In this document: piece by piece, positions 34,201 to 47,100 of the stretch
How the letters are laid out: each line of letters opens with the position of its first letter
Numbering within the stretch: the first letter of the stretch is position 1
Assembly: GCA_034620365.1 (NCBI GenBank)
Contig: JAQGEQ010000048.1
Coordinates: 2,219,434 to 2,283,433 of the forward strand
Source: Pegea sp. RAD2-039
Lineage: Eukaryota; Chordata; Thaliacea; Salpida; Salpidae
DNA: 64,000 nucleotides
Direction of reading: 5' to 3'
Position numbers and translations under genes: made by a program
Notes under the pieces: model-generated
Seen by the model: only the letters and a program-made list of their open reading frames with translations
Databases searched by the model: none
Told to the model about the DNA's origin: nothing

Positions 34201-37200
34201 GATTATCATTTCAATTTGGAGAAAGAGGTTTGGATGCCTTGGAGCCAGATTGTATCGAAATATGTTCATGACCCAGAAGTGAAATACAATCAAATATTAG
34301 TTCCAACAATCGATACGACTAGAACTACTTGGTTGTTGCAACAAATGACTAGTATTCGAAGACCCGTGGTTCTTGTAGGAGAGACTGGAACTTCGAAAAC
34401 TGCTACAATTCAGGTGGACAATTTCGGTTATCTTGCTTTCAAATCTTATCTTTTATTATCAATCAGAACTATCTTCGTGGGCTTGATCCTGATTTCCATC
34501 TTATTTTGAACATCAACTTCTCATCAAGAACTACTTCGATGGATGTTCAACGAAATCTTGAAGCAAATGTAGAAAAAAGAACAAAAGATTTATATGGACC
34601 TCCTCCAGGAAAACGTCTCGTTGTGTTTGTCGATGATCTAAACATGCCACAGGTGTTGCATCCACTTCATAATCTTCTTCACAAGTTCTTCATCTGAAGC
34701 AAATTCGTAGGTGGATACATACGGAACCCAACAACCAATTGCTTTGTTGAAATTACTTCTGGAAAAAGGTGGAATGTACGACAGAGGCAAAGATTTATTC
34801 TATAAATACCTCCGAGATCTCAACTATATTGCTGCCATGGGAAGAGCTGGCGGTGGTCGAAACGAAGTGAGTTAATCTCATCAGATGTGTCCTCAGTCAA
34901 GTTGTGATCAATTTCCCAGGTCGACTCCCGTTTTTTATCCCTGTTCAGTGTATTCAATATGACTTTTCCATCTGAAGAGTCTCTCTTGAAGATCTATTCT
35001 TCGATTCTTTCGGGTCATGCCACCCCCTTCAATGAAGACATCCAAAACTCCGTCTATTCAATCACCAAGTAATCAATTTCTACAGATAATCTTTGGATTG
35101 ATCATTTCATCCGTTTACAGATGCACTTTGAAGTTGTATCAACAAATAGTCAACGACCTTCCCCCAACCCCCTCCAAGTTTCACTACATCTTTAATCTTC
35201 GCGATCTTTCTAGAGTCTATCAGGTTCTTTAAAAGCTGATAAAATGAAATTTTTAAAGAAACTTTTAACCGAATCCATCAAATCATCTTACAGGGACTTT
35301 GTAATTCAACCCCAGAAAGATTTAATCGGGCGGAAGCTTTTATACGTCTGTGGAGAAATGAATGCTTGCGAGTGTTTCATGACAGGCTGATTGACATGAA
35401 GGATAAAGACCATGTTCAAAGCCTCATATTTGATTTAGTAGATGAGGTATTTCCCAAGTGCAAAGAGTTTGTTGCCAGAGATCCTATTTTATTTGGCGAT
35501 TATCGAAATGCGTTGGAGGAAAACGAACCTCGAATATATGAAGATATTCAAGATTATGAAGCAGCGCAAGCAATGTTTGCTGAGATTTTGCAAGATTACA
35601 ATGAGTCCCACACCAAGATGAATCTTGTACTTTTTGATGACGCTTTAGGTATTTGGTTCAATATTCGATTTTGCGCAAAAAATTATCGTTTTAAATCCAC
35701 GTAAAAACCAAATTTTTATCTTTAGAGCATTTGACGAGGACTCAGAGAGTGCTTCGGATGGATCAAGGACACTGCTTGCTTGTCGGTGTCGGAGGATCAG
35801 GAAAGCAAAGTCTCACAAAACTTGCGGCTTTTTGCGCTGGTTGCGAGGTTTTTGAAATTGCTTTGTCACGTGGTTATGATGAACACAACTTTCGTGAAGA
35901 TTTAAAAGTTGGTTGGAAGTTTGTAAATGTCAGAAAGTCATCAATTTCTTCCCTTCTGTGCAGTTGTTGTACAATAAACTGGGAGTTGAAGATAAAAAAG
36001 TTGTTTTTCTCTTCACTGATTCCCATGTAGCTGAAGAAGGATTTCTTGAATTGATCAATAACATGTTGACATCAGGAATGGTTCCAGCTTTATACGCAGA
36101 TGATGAGAAAGATGCTTTGATTGGACAACTACGTGATGAAGCCACTAAATTTGGGTATCTAAAAATTATTTTCATTTCTTCTGGCAATTTTATATTATTA
36201 GTTGTATATTTGTTAGTTAACATCGAAAATTACAAATTGTTTGTTGCAGCTTTGGACCAGCTAAAGAATCTATTTGGCAATACTTTGTAAGAAAATCACA
36301 AAATAATCTTCATATAGTTCTTGCTATGTCTCCTGTAGGCGAATCGTTGAGAATCAGGTGATCTAATCATTAAATAGATCTTGAAAATCTTCATCGACAT
36401 TCATATTTCTTACAAGATGTCGAAATTTTCCTGGAATGGTGAACAATACGATTATAAATTGGTTCTTGCCATGGCCTGAACAAGCTCTTTTTGCTGTCGC
36501 CAACTCATTTCTAGCTGACAACAAAATGGTTCCAGAAAAACATGTGGAAGAGGTAGTTTGGCGCATTTCTTCTCTTTATTCAAGTTACTACTTTCGTTCT
36601 TGTTAATTGCTAGGTGGTTGCTCATGTAGTGTTCGCACATCAGTCTGTTGATAAGTACAGTTTTACATTCTGTCAAAAACTTCGAAGAAACAATTATGTG
36701 ACTCCTAAAAACTATCTGGATTTCATTAGCAAGTCTCTGTTTGCTTCTTAAATTTGATCATTATTAAAACTTTCTCATGTTCAGTTACAATAATCTTTTG
36801 GATCAAAAAGATTTAGAGATTTTAAAGTTGTGTGAGCGGTTGGATGGTGGGTTGCAAAAATTGTCGGAAGCGACTATTCAGTTGAATGAACTTAATAAGA
36901 AATTAGCTGTCCAAAAAGTTAGTTTCATCTTAAATATGAAAACAATCGCTATAATTTATTCATTTCGCTTACAGATTGCTGTCACTGAAAAAACACTCGC
37001 TTGTGAAACCTTGTTGGCTGATATAACCAAGAAAACCGAAGCTGCCACCGAAAAGAAAGAACTGGCAACAGCTAAAGCGACGGAAATTGAAGAACAAAAT
37101 AAAGTGATTAAAAGTCTAGATGGTCTTATTACACAAATCACTAAATGCTACAAAATATTCTTTTTCTATTTAGGTGATTGCAGTTGAAAAGAAGGACGCT

Positions 37201-40200
37201 GAGGAGTCGTTAGCAGAAGCAATGCCGGCATTAGAAGCTGCTAGATTAGCTTTGCAAGATCTTGACAAGTCTGATGTAACAGAGATCAGGTTAAATGATG
37301 TCTGCTAATTAAGTATCCCTTGTTTACGTTCTAGTTTCATCTTTAGATCATTTGCTAAACCACCAAAAGCTGTACAAACAATTTGCGAATGTATCTTAGT
37401 AATGAAAGGATATCGTGAAATATCCTGGAAAACTGCTAAAGCTATGATGTCTGAAGGTAACTTTCTCAAAAGTCTTATGGAGATGGATGTTGATTCTATA
37501 GGATTAAATCAAGTTTGTGTTTTTTTAAGAGTTTTGTAATCTTCTTACATCATCAAATTGAAACTAAGAGTTTAGATAATAGCTTGTTAGTTGGTTGATA
37601 TTTTTCATAATTTTAGACTCGAACAGTGAAAGGATTTTTACGGAATTTAGGAGTGAGTTTAACTGAAATGAAAGCAATTTCATCAGCTGGGTTTGGAATG
37701 ATGAAGTTTGTTGAAGCTGTAATGGGTTATTGTGATGTTGCCCGAGAAATAAAGCCTAAAAGAGATAAAGTAAGAAAAGAAGTTCTTAGAATTCTTCTCT
37801 AGTCAATTTTCTTAGGTGGCTAAACTTGAACGGAATTATTATCAATCGAAACGGGAATTAGATAAGATTAACAAAGAATTACAATCTCTATCAGAAGAGT
37901 TAGCAGCTCTTGGAATAAAATATGAGCAGGTATTGATATCAGGCTCACAATTCACTCTACCACTTTTATAATTTGCTTGATAAAAGGCAATTGCTGAGCA
38001 ACGTCAACTACAAGAAGAAGCTGAAATTATGGAACGTCGACTACGAGCTGCTGACAGACTCATAAGTGGTTTAGGATCTGAAAATGAACGATGGAATACT
38101 GAATTAGAAGAATTAAAAAAACGGAGAATTCGGTATAAAATTCTACTGCAAACTTCTTCAGTTTAATCAGGGATCAATTTTAGATTGCTAGGGGATTGTT
38201 TAGTGTCATCTGCGTTTCTCAGCTATGAAGGAGCTTTTAGTTGGGAGTTCCGTAATAGTATGGTCTACGAGGATTGGGTTTCTGATATCTCTAGTCGTAA
38301 TATTCCAATTTCAAACCCTTTTAAATTAGAAAATCTTCTGACAGATGAAGTTGAAATTAGCAAATGGGGTTCTGAAGGTACCTTTGTAACATGAATTGTA
38401 GATCTGATAACTATTTCGCTTCTGTAGGTTTGCCTCCTGATGAATTATCAGTTCAAAATGGAATCTTAACTACAAGAGCCTCCCGTTTTCCTCTGTGTAT
38501 TGATCCGCAAGAACAAGCTCTTAACTGGATCAGAAAGAAAGAAGAAAAGAATAATATCAAGGTAAGAAGATAAATCTTTATGAGATTGATCTGTATTTTG
38601 CTGCAGCAAACGTTTCAGCAAAATTTGAAGTTTTAATTTAATGAAATTAACTTTTGTTAGGAATCCACTTTTAACAGCCAAGATTTCCTGAAACAATTAG
38701 AACTTGCGATTAAATACGGATTTCCATTTCTCTTTACCGATGTAGATGAGTACATTGATCCTGTGATTGATAATGTTCTGATGAAAGACATTAAAGGGAC
38801 ACAAGGAAGAGAATATGTGATACTTGGTGAGGGGGCTGTGAAAGCAGCAAGAGTTTTATTGAAATCATAATTGTTCTGCTTCATGGGTTTCTCGAATAAT
38901 TGTTTTGTTTAGGTGATAAAGAAGTTGATTATGATGCAAACTTCAAGTTGTATCTTACAAGCAAGTTGTCAAATCCAAACTACTCGCCTGCAGTGTTTGG
39001 TAAAGCGATGATTATTAACTACACGGTTACACTAAAAGGACTTGAAGGTATGCCATGTAACTTCTTTTGTATGATGTTAAGTATTCTTTTATATTTTCAG
39101 ATCAGTTACTTTCTGTGATTGTTAAATTTGAAAGAAAAGAACTCGAAGAACAAAGAGAAAGATTAATTCAAGAAACTTCTGTAAACAAAAAGTTATTAAA
39201 AGATTTAGAAGATTCATTGTTAAGAGAATTAGCAACTTGCAAAGGTAAAATTGATCTGAAAGTATTCTTGTTCAAAATCTATATCATTTAAAAGAGCAAT
39301 AACTTTCTAATTTTCACAAGTTTTTGTTTAAATCAAAATCTTTACTCTTAAATACTTACATTTAGATGCCCTCAACATTTGTATTTCAATAATTATATTT
39401 TCTTCAATTTTCCAAAATCTCTTCTAGTTTGCCATCCTTATACTATTAACTCAATTATGTTTTTATTTAGGAAACATGTTAGACAACACTGAACTAATAG
39501 AAACACTTGACGAAACAAAATCCAAAGCTTCTGAAGTATCAGAAAAACTGAAAATGGCTGCCACAACTTCAATTGATATCGATAAGCTACGTGATGGGTT
39601 GGTGAAAAAATAAATCACTAAACTGATCTAAATCTCATCTCTACTTAGGTATCGACCAGCAGCTCGTAGAGGAGCGATCCTGTTTTTTGTCTTATCTGAA
39701 ATGGCTGTCATCAACAATATGTATCAATTTTCTCTAGCTTCATTCCTAGGAGTTTTTCAATTTTCACTTCGTAAAAGTTTACCTGATTCTATCTTGAAAA
39801 AGCGTTTGGAAAATATAATAGAGACATTGACAAATAATATCTACAACTACGCGTGCACAGGTAACGTCTTTACTTTTAAAACTCTGTTGGTAGTTTGGAA
39901 GATATTTTGAGAGCTTTTTATTATTGCGAGAAACAATTTAAACTTTTATAAAATAAGTTCTTTAATTTTTCAGGGCTTTTTGAGAAACATAAACTTCTGT
40001 TTTCATTTCAAATGACGATAAAACTTGCTCAAGATGAAGGTTGTATCAAACAAGAAGAACTGGATTTTTTCTATAAAGGAAATATAGCGCTGGAAAAAAG
40101 CGAGTACGAAATTGATTGGGCTGAGAAATGATCAACAAATCTGCTTTTATAAGTTTTCATTTTTACTTACAGTCGTAAAAAACCATTTGATTGGGTTCCT

Positions 40201-43200
40201 GAGCAAGGCTGGCAAGATATAATAGAACTTGCCCATATCATGCCGGAAAGATTCGAAAGTTTACCGGAAGACATCGAGAAAAACGGAGATGAATGGAAAG
40301 CTTGGTTCGACAATGATACTCCAGAAATTGTCTCGCTTCCAGCAACATATGGAGACAGTTTGGGAAGTTTTGAAAAACTTTGTTTGCTCAGGTTAGCTCT
40401 TTGCTTCTTGATCCGATGATTTGCTTGATACTGGTAAATACTTCAGATGCTTTCGTGTGGATCGTGTTGTACGAGCTGTAACTCAGTATGTAATTGAACA
40501 AGTTGGAGAGACGTATGTTCAACCGCCTATTATCAGCTTCGAATCCATCTTCGAGCAAAGCTCTCCACTATCACCAATAGTTTTCATTTTGAGTCCGGGA
40601 TCTGATCCTGCATCTGATCTCATGAAACTGGCGGACAGGTTGGATGAATTTAAACTGTGGTTTTTTTTCCATATTTTCTACGTTTTGTTTGTAGATCTGG
40701 ATTTGGTGGTAATCGCTTAAAGTTCCTGGCAATGGGTCAAGGACAAGAGAAGGCAGCCCTACAGATGCTGGACACTGCTATATCTCGTGGTCACTGGCTT
40801 ATGTTGCAAAATTGTCATCTGCTTGTAAAATGGTTAAAAGATCTTGAAAAAGCTCTCGGCAACATCAACAAGCCTCATCCGGATTTCAGGTCTTAATCTA
40901 TCATCTTCAGGTTTTAAACTAAAAACGTTTTTCTTACAGATTGTGGCTCACTACAGACTCCATACCAGATTTTCCAATTGGGATCTTACAAAGATCTTTA
41001 AAAGTGGTCACTGAACCACCAAATGGTTTGAAACTTAATTTGAGAAGTACTTATCATAAAATAACTGGACCGGCGCTCGGTGAATGTAACCACCCTGCTT
41101 ACAGGTCACCTATATCTGAAAGTGGTAACTTAGTATTTCAACGGTTTTCTTTTAGATCTCTGGTCTATGTTTTGAGTTTTTTCCATGCTGTGGTGCAAGA
41201 AAGGAGAAAATATGGTAAAATAGGTTGGAATATACCTTATGACTTCAATGAATCAGATCATACTGTAATGAAAAGTTTAATTATCATGAAATTGAAGTCT
41301 AATTTTTCTTTTTTGATTAGGTTTGCATGGATATTTTAAAAACTTATCTGAGTAAATCATATGAGCTTGGTGATGAAAAAATACCTTGGGGTTCACTAAA
41401 ATATCTGATCGGAGAAGTGAGTTTCAGGATAATTTTCATGTCAAATTACTTTCATTTTCATTTTGAAAATCAATTTAATGGTATAACAGGTGATGTACGG
41501 TGGCAGGGCAATCGATTTCTTTGACAGGCGCATACTCACCACTTATATGGATGAATACTTTGGTGATTTTATCTTTGACACTTTCCAACCTTTCCACTTT
41601 TTCATCAATGACGAGGTGGACTATGATATCCCAGAGGACGTTGGTAATAAAGATTGTTACATTGCAAAGATTGACTCGTTACCATTAAGTAATACTCCTG
41701 GGGTATTTGGCTTACATTCAAATGCTGAAATTGGATATTATACTCAAGTTAGTGACTACAAAACATCTCTTTACAAATTCTTATGTAAAATATCTTCAGG
41801 CTGCACGTTCGATGTGGGAAAACCTCGTCAACTTGCAACCACAAACTGGTGCTAGTGGAAGTGGAATTAGCAGAGAAGAGTTTATAGCAAATGTTGCAAA
41901 AGATATTCAAGTCAGTAATTGATTATTTGATTAAATTATTCAGATTTTTCTATATTTCTACAGAACAAGATTCCAGTTGCATTTGATATGGACAAAATTC
42001 AGAGAGGTTTGGGAACTGAACTGACACCAACTACAGTAGTGTTGTTACAAGAATTGGCTAGATGGAATATGTTGACAGAAAAGATGTCAAAATCCCTCGC
42101 TGAATTACAAAGGGTATAAAAAATCGATTTTTGTTAAAATAAATATATTTTATTAAATTTATTAAATGAAGGCTTTGATTGGAGAAGTTGGGATGAGTAA
42201 TGAGCTTGATGAAGTAGCGAGAGCCTTATTCAACGGACAAATACCTTCAATTTGGCGTAAGCTGGCTCCAGATACCTTAAAATCTTTAGGTAATTGGATG
42301 AGCCACTTCAAAAAAAGATATGATCAATATTCAACATGGGTTAATGAAGCTGAACCCACTGTAATATGGTTATCAGGTAAGTTTTTATCGAAAATTTTCT
42401 CATGTATTACTGATGTGAATGTTAAAGGTTTACACATACCTGAATCTTATTTGACTGCATTAGTTCAAGCTACTTGTAGAAAGAATGGTTGGCCTTTAGA
42501 TCGTTCTACTTTATATACTCATGTAACTCAGTGGCAAACTGCTGAAGAAGTGGTTGAACGTCCTGGTCAAGGTCTGTTTATGGACCGATTTATTACTTTT
42601 TTGTCACTAGCTTATTTTTTAGGCTGTTTCGTTTCTGGCTTGTATTTAGAAGGTGGAGCTTGGGATGTTAAGAAAGGTTGTTTGATCAAATCAAAACCGA
42701 AACAGCTAGTACAGGAGCTGCCAGTTCTGAAAGGTTAGTTTTCTATTTTTTTAATAATTATATTTAACTTGTTTATTTGGAAAATAAAGTTTGAGACAAT
42801 CAAAATATTTGATCAACAAATTTCAGTATCTTAATTTTTTGTACTTATAGTAAGTTCTACTATAAACAAATGTTTTAACCCTGACCGGCTATTTTGCTTA
42901 TTAAGAGGATTCCAATAACAGCAAATAAATAAAAACTTTAAATTTTAAAACCACTAGATAACAGTTTGGAAAAATTATCTAATGAAATCAAGTACTATGA
43001 AAGTTGATAATTTTGTTAATTTTTTTGGAATTTCAACGAAGATAGATTTAATGGTAAATTGAAATATTTAAAATTTAGTCCTCTTAGGGTTTGAGAAATC
43101 AGGACTTTCTACCCGGATAGTAGATGCAACGCAAGGATCTTCCTTATCAGTTCAAATAAATTATACAAAAATTAGCATAGAACTAAATAAAGACTTTAAT

Positions 43201-43676
43201 TTAATAATTTAAAAAAAATGTTTTAGATTTTATACGGCTAGTAACTTATATAAACATTCATAAGTTGCTTGATCTTTCATAATCTTTCATTTTATAGTTT
43301 CAATAATTTTCGATTGCAACTTGATAATATTACTAAGCTTGATCGAATAATTCCCTATTTATTAACTTCAACCGCAGTAACTAGAAAAGTTTCAGCTTTT
43401 CAGTAGATATAATTTAATCATAACTTTCTACTATATAGTCGTCAATTTTCTAATTCAACTTGGATAATTAACAAATACAAAATTCCACTTTTAGTTATTC
43501 CAATTGAAGCACATCGATTAAAACTTCAAAATACTCTTACAACTCCGGTGTATACGACGTCAATGAGAAGAAATGCAATGGGGGTTGGTCTTGTATTTCT
43601 TGCTGATTTGTTTACAACTGAGCACAGCTCACATTGGATTCTTCAAGGAGTTTGTCTCACACTCAACTCAGATTAA
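22287..43676 (+). CDS. DNAH10: DNAH10-type axonemal inner-arm dynein heavy chain, complete
   Basis: Seen: many small exons with mostly 50-200 nt introns. Exons 1-4 (22287-22361, 22568-22718, 22808-22948, 23018-23118) join in frame; the stop is at 43674-43676 and the last exon starts at 43495. N-terminal tail about 22.3-30.9 kb. AAA1 Walker A GPAGTGKT at 31850-31873, with CFDEFNR. AAA2 GPTGGGKS at 33002-33025. AAA3 GETGTSKT at 34378-34401, with VDDLNMP. AAA4 GVGGSGKQ at 35785-35808. Stalk coiled coils and microtubule-binding tip about 36.8-38.1 kb. AAA5-AAA6 and C-terminal cap to the end, finishing [10 protein letters not shown]. Known: DNAH10 is a motor of the two-headed inner arm dynein f/I1. 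Similarity to human DNAH10 runs through the tail ([25 protein letters not shown]) as well as the motor, which separates it from other axonemal heavy chains. I estimate about 4,400-4,500 aa. Odd: Lys/Asp/Glu-rich N-terminal insert, and an extra hydrophilic segment near 26.22-26.33 kb. The last intron (760 nt) holds nothing recognisable. Confidence 0.95.
22864..22920 (+). repeat. 12-bp tandem repeat coding a KKDE run in the dynein N-terminus
   Basis: Three exact units of GATGAAAAAAAA (22876-22911) flanked by near-copies (GCTGAAAAAAAA before, GATGAAGAA after). In frame this gives repeated D-E-K-K, a charged low-complexity stretch in exon 3 of the dynein gene. The unit length is a multiple of three, so changes in copy number would keep the frame. 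Confidence 0.85.
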
Positions 43677-44104
43677 TCTTTTTTATTCTCTTTGAATTTG
43701 TTCAATGCTTGATACACTGTGCAAATATTTCCGCTTGTTTATCTAATTGATGTTTTTATGAAAGCTATTAAAGAAAATTGAAACTACTTTGTGTGTATAA
43801 ATGATCATCACTTTTTTAGATTAAAGTAAAAAAAAAAGTTCTTGATATTTGCTTTATGACCTATCATTAAATTTTGATCATTTAAATAGTTCACTCTTAT
43901 ATAAGTAATTACAGTGTTAACATTTATTTGTTAAAAGGGTAAAAATCAAATCCAATAAATTTCGAATTGTTGAATAAGAATCAATTCACAAGAAAATTAT
44001 TAGTTAAAAAGAGAATATTTATCAAAAAAATTTGAAAAAGGAAAATAATTAAAAACAACATTTGTTAGAATTATAACAGTATCTTCAGTAGCTTTGACAT
44101 GAGC
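43677..44104. promoter_or_regulatory. Tail-to-tail 3' region with reversed poly(A) signals
   Basis: The dynein (+) stops at 43676 and the lipid carrier (-) at 44105. AATAAA on the plus strand lies at 43954-43959 (278 nt past the dynein stop). AATAAA on the minus strand lies at 43923-43928 (177 nt past the other stop). The plus signal is to the right of the minus signal, so if both are used the transcripts overlap in antisense by several tens of bases. Confidence 0.45.
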
Positions 44105-47100
44105 CTACATAATACATTCAGTAGCAGCAGCACCATGCTCGTTGATATAACAAGTACAAGTTTGAACACCTCTAGCAACACTTGATGATGCTTGATTGAT
44201 TAGTGCATTCACAAAGTCAGAATTTTTCTATAAACAACACCAAGGTTATAAAAGATAGAGTTGGTTTTGAAAATTTTATCTCTTCTAGATACAACTTATA
44301 CAAATCATACACATACCATGAGGTTTCCATTCCATACTGATCCGCCAGTTTGAAGCGCGAGAGATTGACATTGATCACTAGAGCTTCTAGCGACAACAGA
44401 AGAATTGATGGTTCTTCCTTTTTTAATGAAAGCTTCCTCCATATTGTATCCGAAAACCTTTAACATTTGCACAGTTCATAAAAACCATTTAAAAAAGATT
44501 TGGTATTCAAAAATCCTTGAAAACTTACATTCTGTCCTTCAGCTGAAATAGTTTTGATCGGTACATGGTGAAGAACGATGTTTCGTTTTTGAAGGTTTTG
44601 AAGAACAGAAGTTTTCTAAATTATTTAGTAGTTGATTGATTAATAGAAAAATAAAATAGAAATTGAATCAATAATCACTTGTAGCAATGAGCTTTTACTT
44701 TTATCAAACAAATTGTTTGTACTATACCTGAAGACTATAAGAACATTCATCACATGAAAGATGTATAAAAACTGGTTGGGCGCCTGCACGGAAAGGCAGC
44801 TTCAAAGCGTGGTTGATGGCAGAAATAGCATCACTGTCAGAGCCTTCAGAGCTAAGGTCGATCTTTCGAATAGTTTTGGCAATTTCAGCCTATAATACGT
44901 AATAAGTGTTTGAGTTTTAACCATCCAATTAGACTAAGGACTTTTAAATATTTGACTAACTTTTCTAGATGAGCTGACTTGACCATTTAATGTAAAAGTA
45001 TGGGGTTCTTTAGTGAGACCAGGTCCGCCATATCCAACCAAATAGTAATTTGTATCTTTCATTCCTCTAGAGCTAAGTGAACCTGATATTTTCTTCAAAA
45101 ATTTTCGCAAAAATTTGCCTAATGCTCGGCTATGACTTCTGTTTTTTAAAAAGAGTATAAGAAAATGTAATCAAGCAGCAGAAAAACGTCTTATACCTCA
45201 GACAACTGTTTTCTTGTAGAATAAAGACAAGGTCGGTGCTTTCAGTTTCAAATGAATTAGTTTCTCCGGCATTAAATGTACCACCAGATACATCAGAGCA
45301 AGTCATACAATTGCTTGGCATATCTAGCTTAACTCCATTTAATGTACATAAGAAATTGTATGCCTTTGCAGATTTACAATAAGCATCCTGAAAAATATTT
45401 ATTTGTTTATCTATTTCAATAAATAAAAAAGAAGGTGACTAAAGGGAGTTCTTAGTAATTGCACATTAATAATAAATTACAAACTCTTAGTAGATGCCAC
45501 ATTTATTATTTTAAGGAGAATTAAAGTCATTGAAGTAAAAACATCTAATTTTTGCTTACATCACCACCACACAAGGACATGAAAGGCTCAATTGGAACAA
45601 CAGGGAAGCAGCTACGGAACGGAGAGTTGTTTGAAGTGTACAAGGAAGAGCATTTGGAAGTTAAAGCTCTTGGCGAGACAAAAGTATTTTGATTAGAGCA
45701 TTGTGATACTGATACCTTTAAAGTAATAAAAAAAGTTAATTTTGATGCTCTGTCACTGCAAATTAGTTTACTAACTTCCCAGGAGTTTGCAAATTCCACA
45801 ACATCAGCAGCTTGTGAGCCATCTGGTTTCATGAGATCAAATTCAGGCTCGTTGTCAAACATACCAAGGAGACCACCGGTAGAAGCAAAGAAGAATGGAC
45901 TAACTTCAATCGTGAGCAGATTTGTTCTAGTATCAAATTGAATCATCAATTCATCATGATGAGTGATTTTGATCGTGTCTCCAATTCGAACAGCATTCTG
46001 ATGTAAAAAACAAACCCGAAAATTTAAACTATAATTGAGCGACTACAGAATAAACCCACCATTCCAGAGGATGAGATGATAGGTAGAGCTGATGAGCGTT
46101 GATTATAGAATATATCCAAATCAGATGTGATGATCAAACTGTCTGACCCAATACGAATGTTATAGCTAGGTATTTCACCGTATGTCAAGATAACTGTAAA
46201 GTTGTTATTTCGGCCATCTGTGGCAAGTACATGACTGCTTCCACAGTTACTGACATAGTCAAAATGATGTCCATCAAAAGTACGGAAATTTTTAAAGTTT
46301 GTAACCATTGCACGACCCTGAGAATTTAAGCAATAAAATTTAGAAAAAACGTTTCTGCGAACAAACAATGGTTACCTTAAATGGTGGTATTTGTTCATTC
46401 AGTGGGACGTTTAGAAGTGCTTTAGCTTGGTATAAGTAATCAATATAAACATATAGCTGTGGCACAAGTGATTTTATATGTTGAGTAAATGCTGTTGCAG
46501 TTAGCCAACTTTCAATTTCTTCTTTTGATGGATGAGCGACAAAGTTGATGTTTTCAAGCTGAAATAAGTTGTAAGCAATTACAATTAATACTTGTGTTAA
46601 CAGTTCATACTTACTTTAAAGTTTAGAGGAATTGTGATAATTACTTCTGAGTCAGTTACAATAATCAGGTCTTTAACAGGACCACGAATAGCCGTAAAAA
46701 GGGTATCTACATTGGTGTTAGCGAAACTCAAAGAATTCTTGATAGCTTCAGTCACCGCTTCAACATACAAATCACCAGCATTGATAAAGTCTAGGCTTGT
46801 TTTTACACCTTGTGAAATTTTCATCACGAAGCTCACAATGTCTTCTACTACTTCATCAAAGTAAAATTCGACAATTTCTTCTAAGCTTTGCGTAAAAACT
46901 TTATCTATAGAATCCATTTGAGTGAGCGCATAGACAATTGCAGACTTGACTTTGTCTTCAATAACAAGCTGGCCATTTTCAAGTGCACCAGTAATGGAAG
47001 TTACAGCTGATGATACAAAGTGCTTGCTGTCATTAGAAAAGGTAATCACCTTTGAAATGAAACCACTAATAGTTTGTGCAATTTCTTTTTCAATTTCTTC

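Noticed and set aside
36720-36780. Possible second GC-donor intron in the dynein gene (GCAAGT near 36730)
   Set aside because: Phase is wrong for GC. The GT two codons into the run (AA|GTCTCT) joins in frame and keeps the conserved YLDFI-x-x-Y block.
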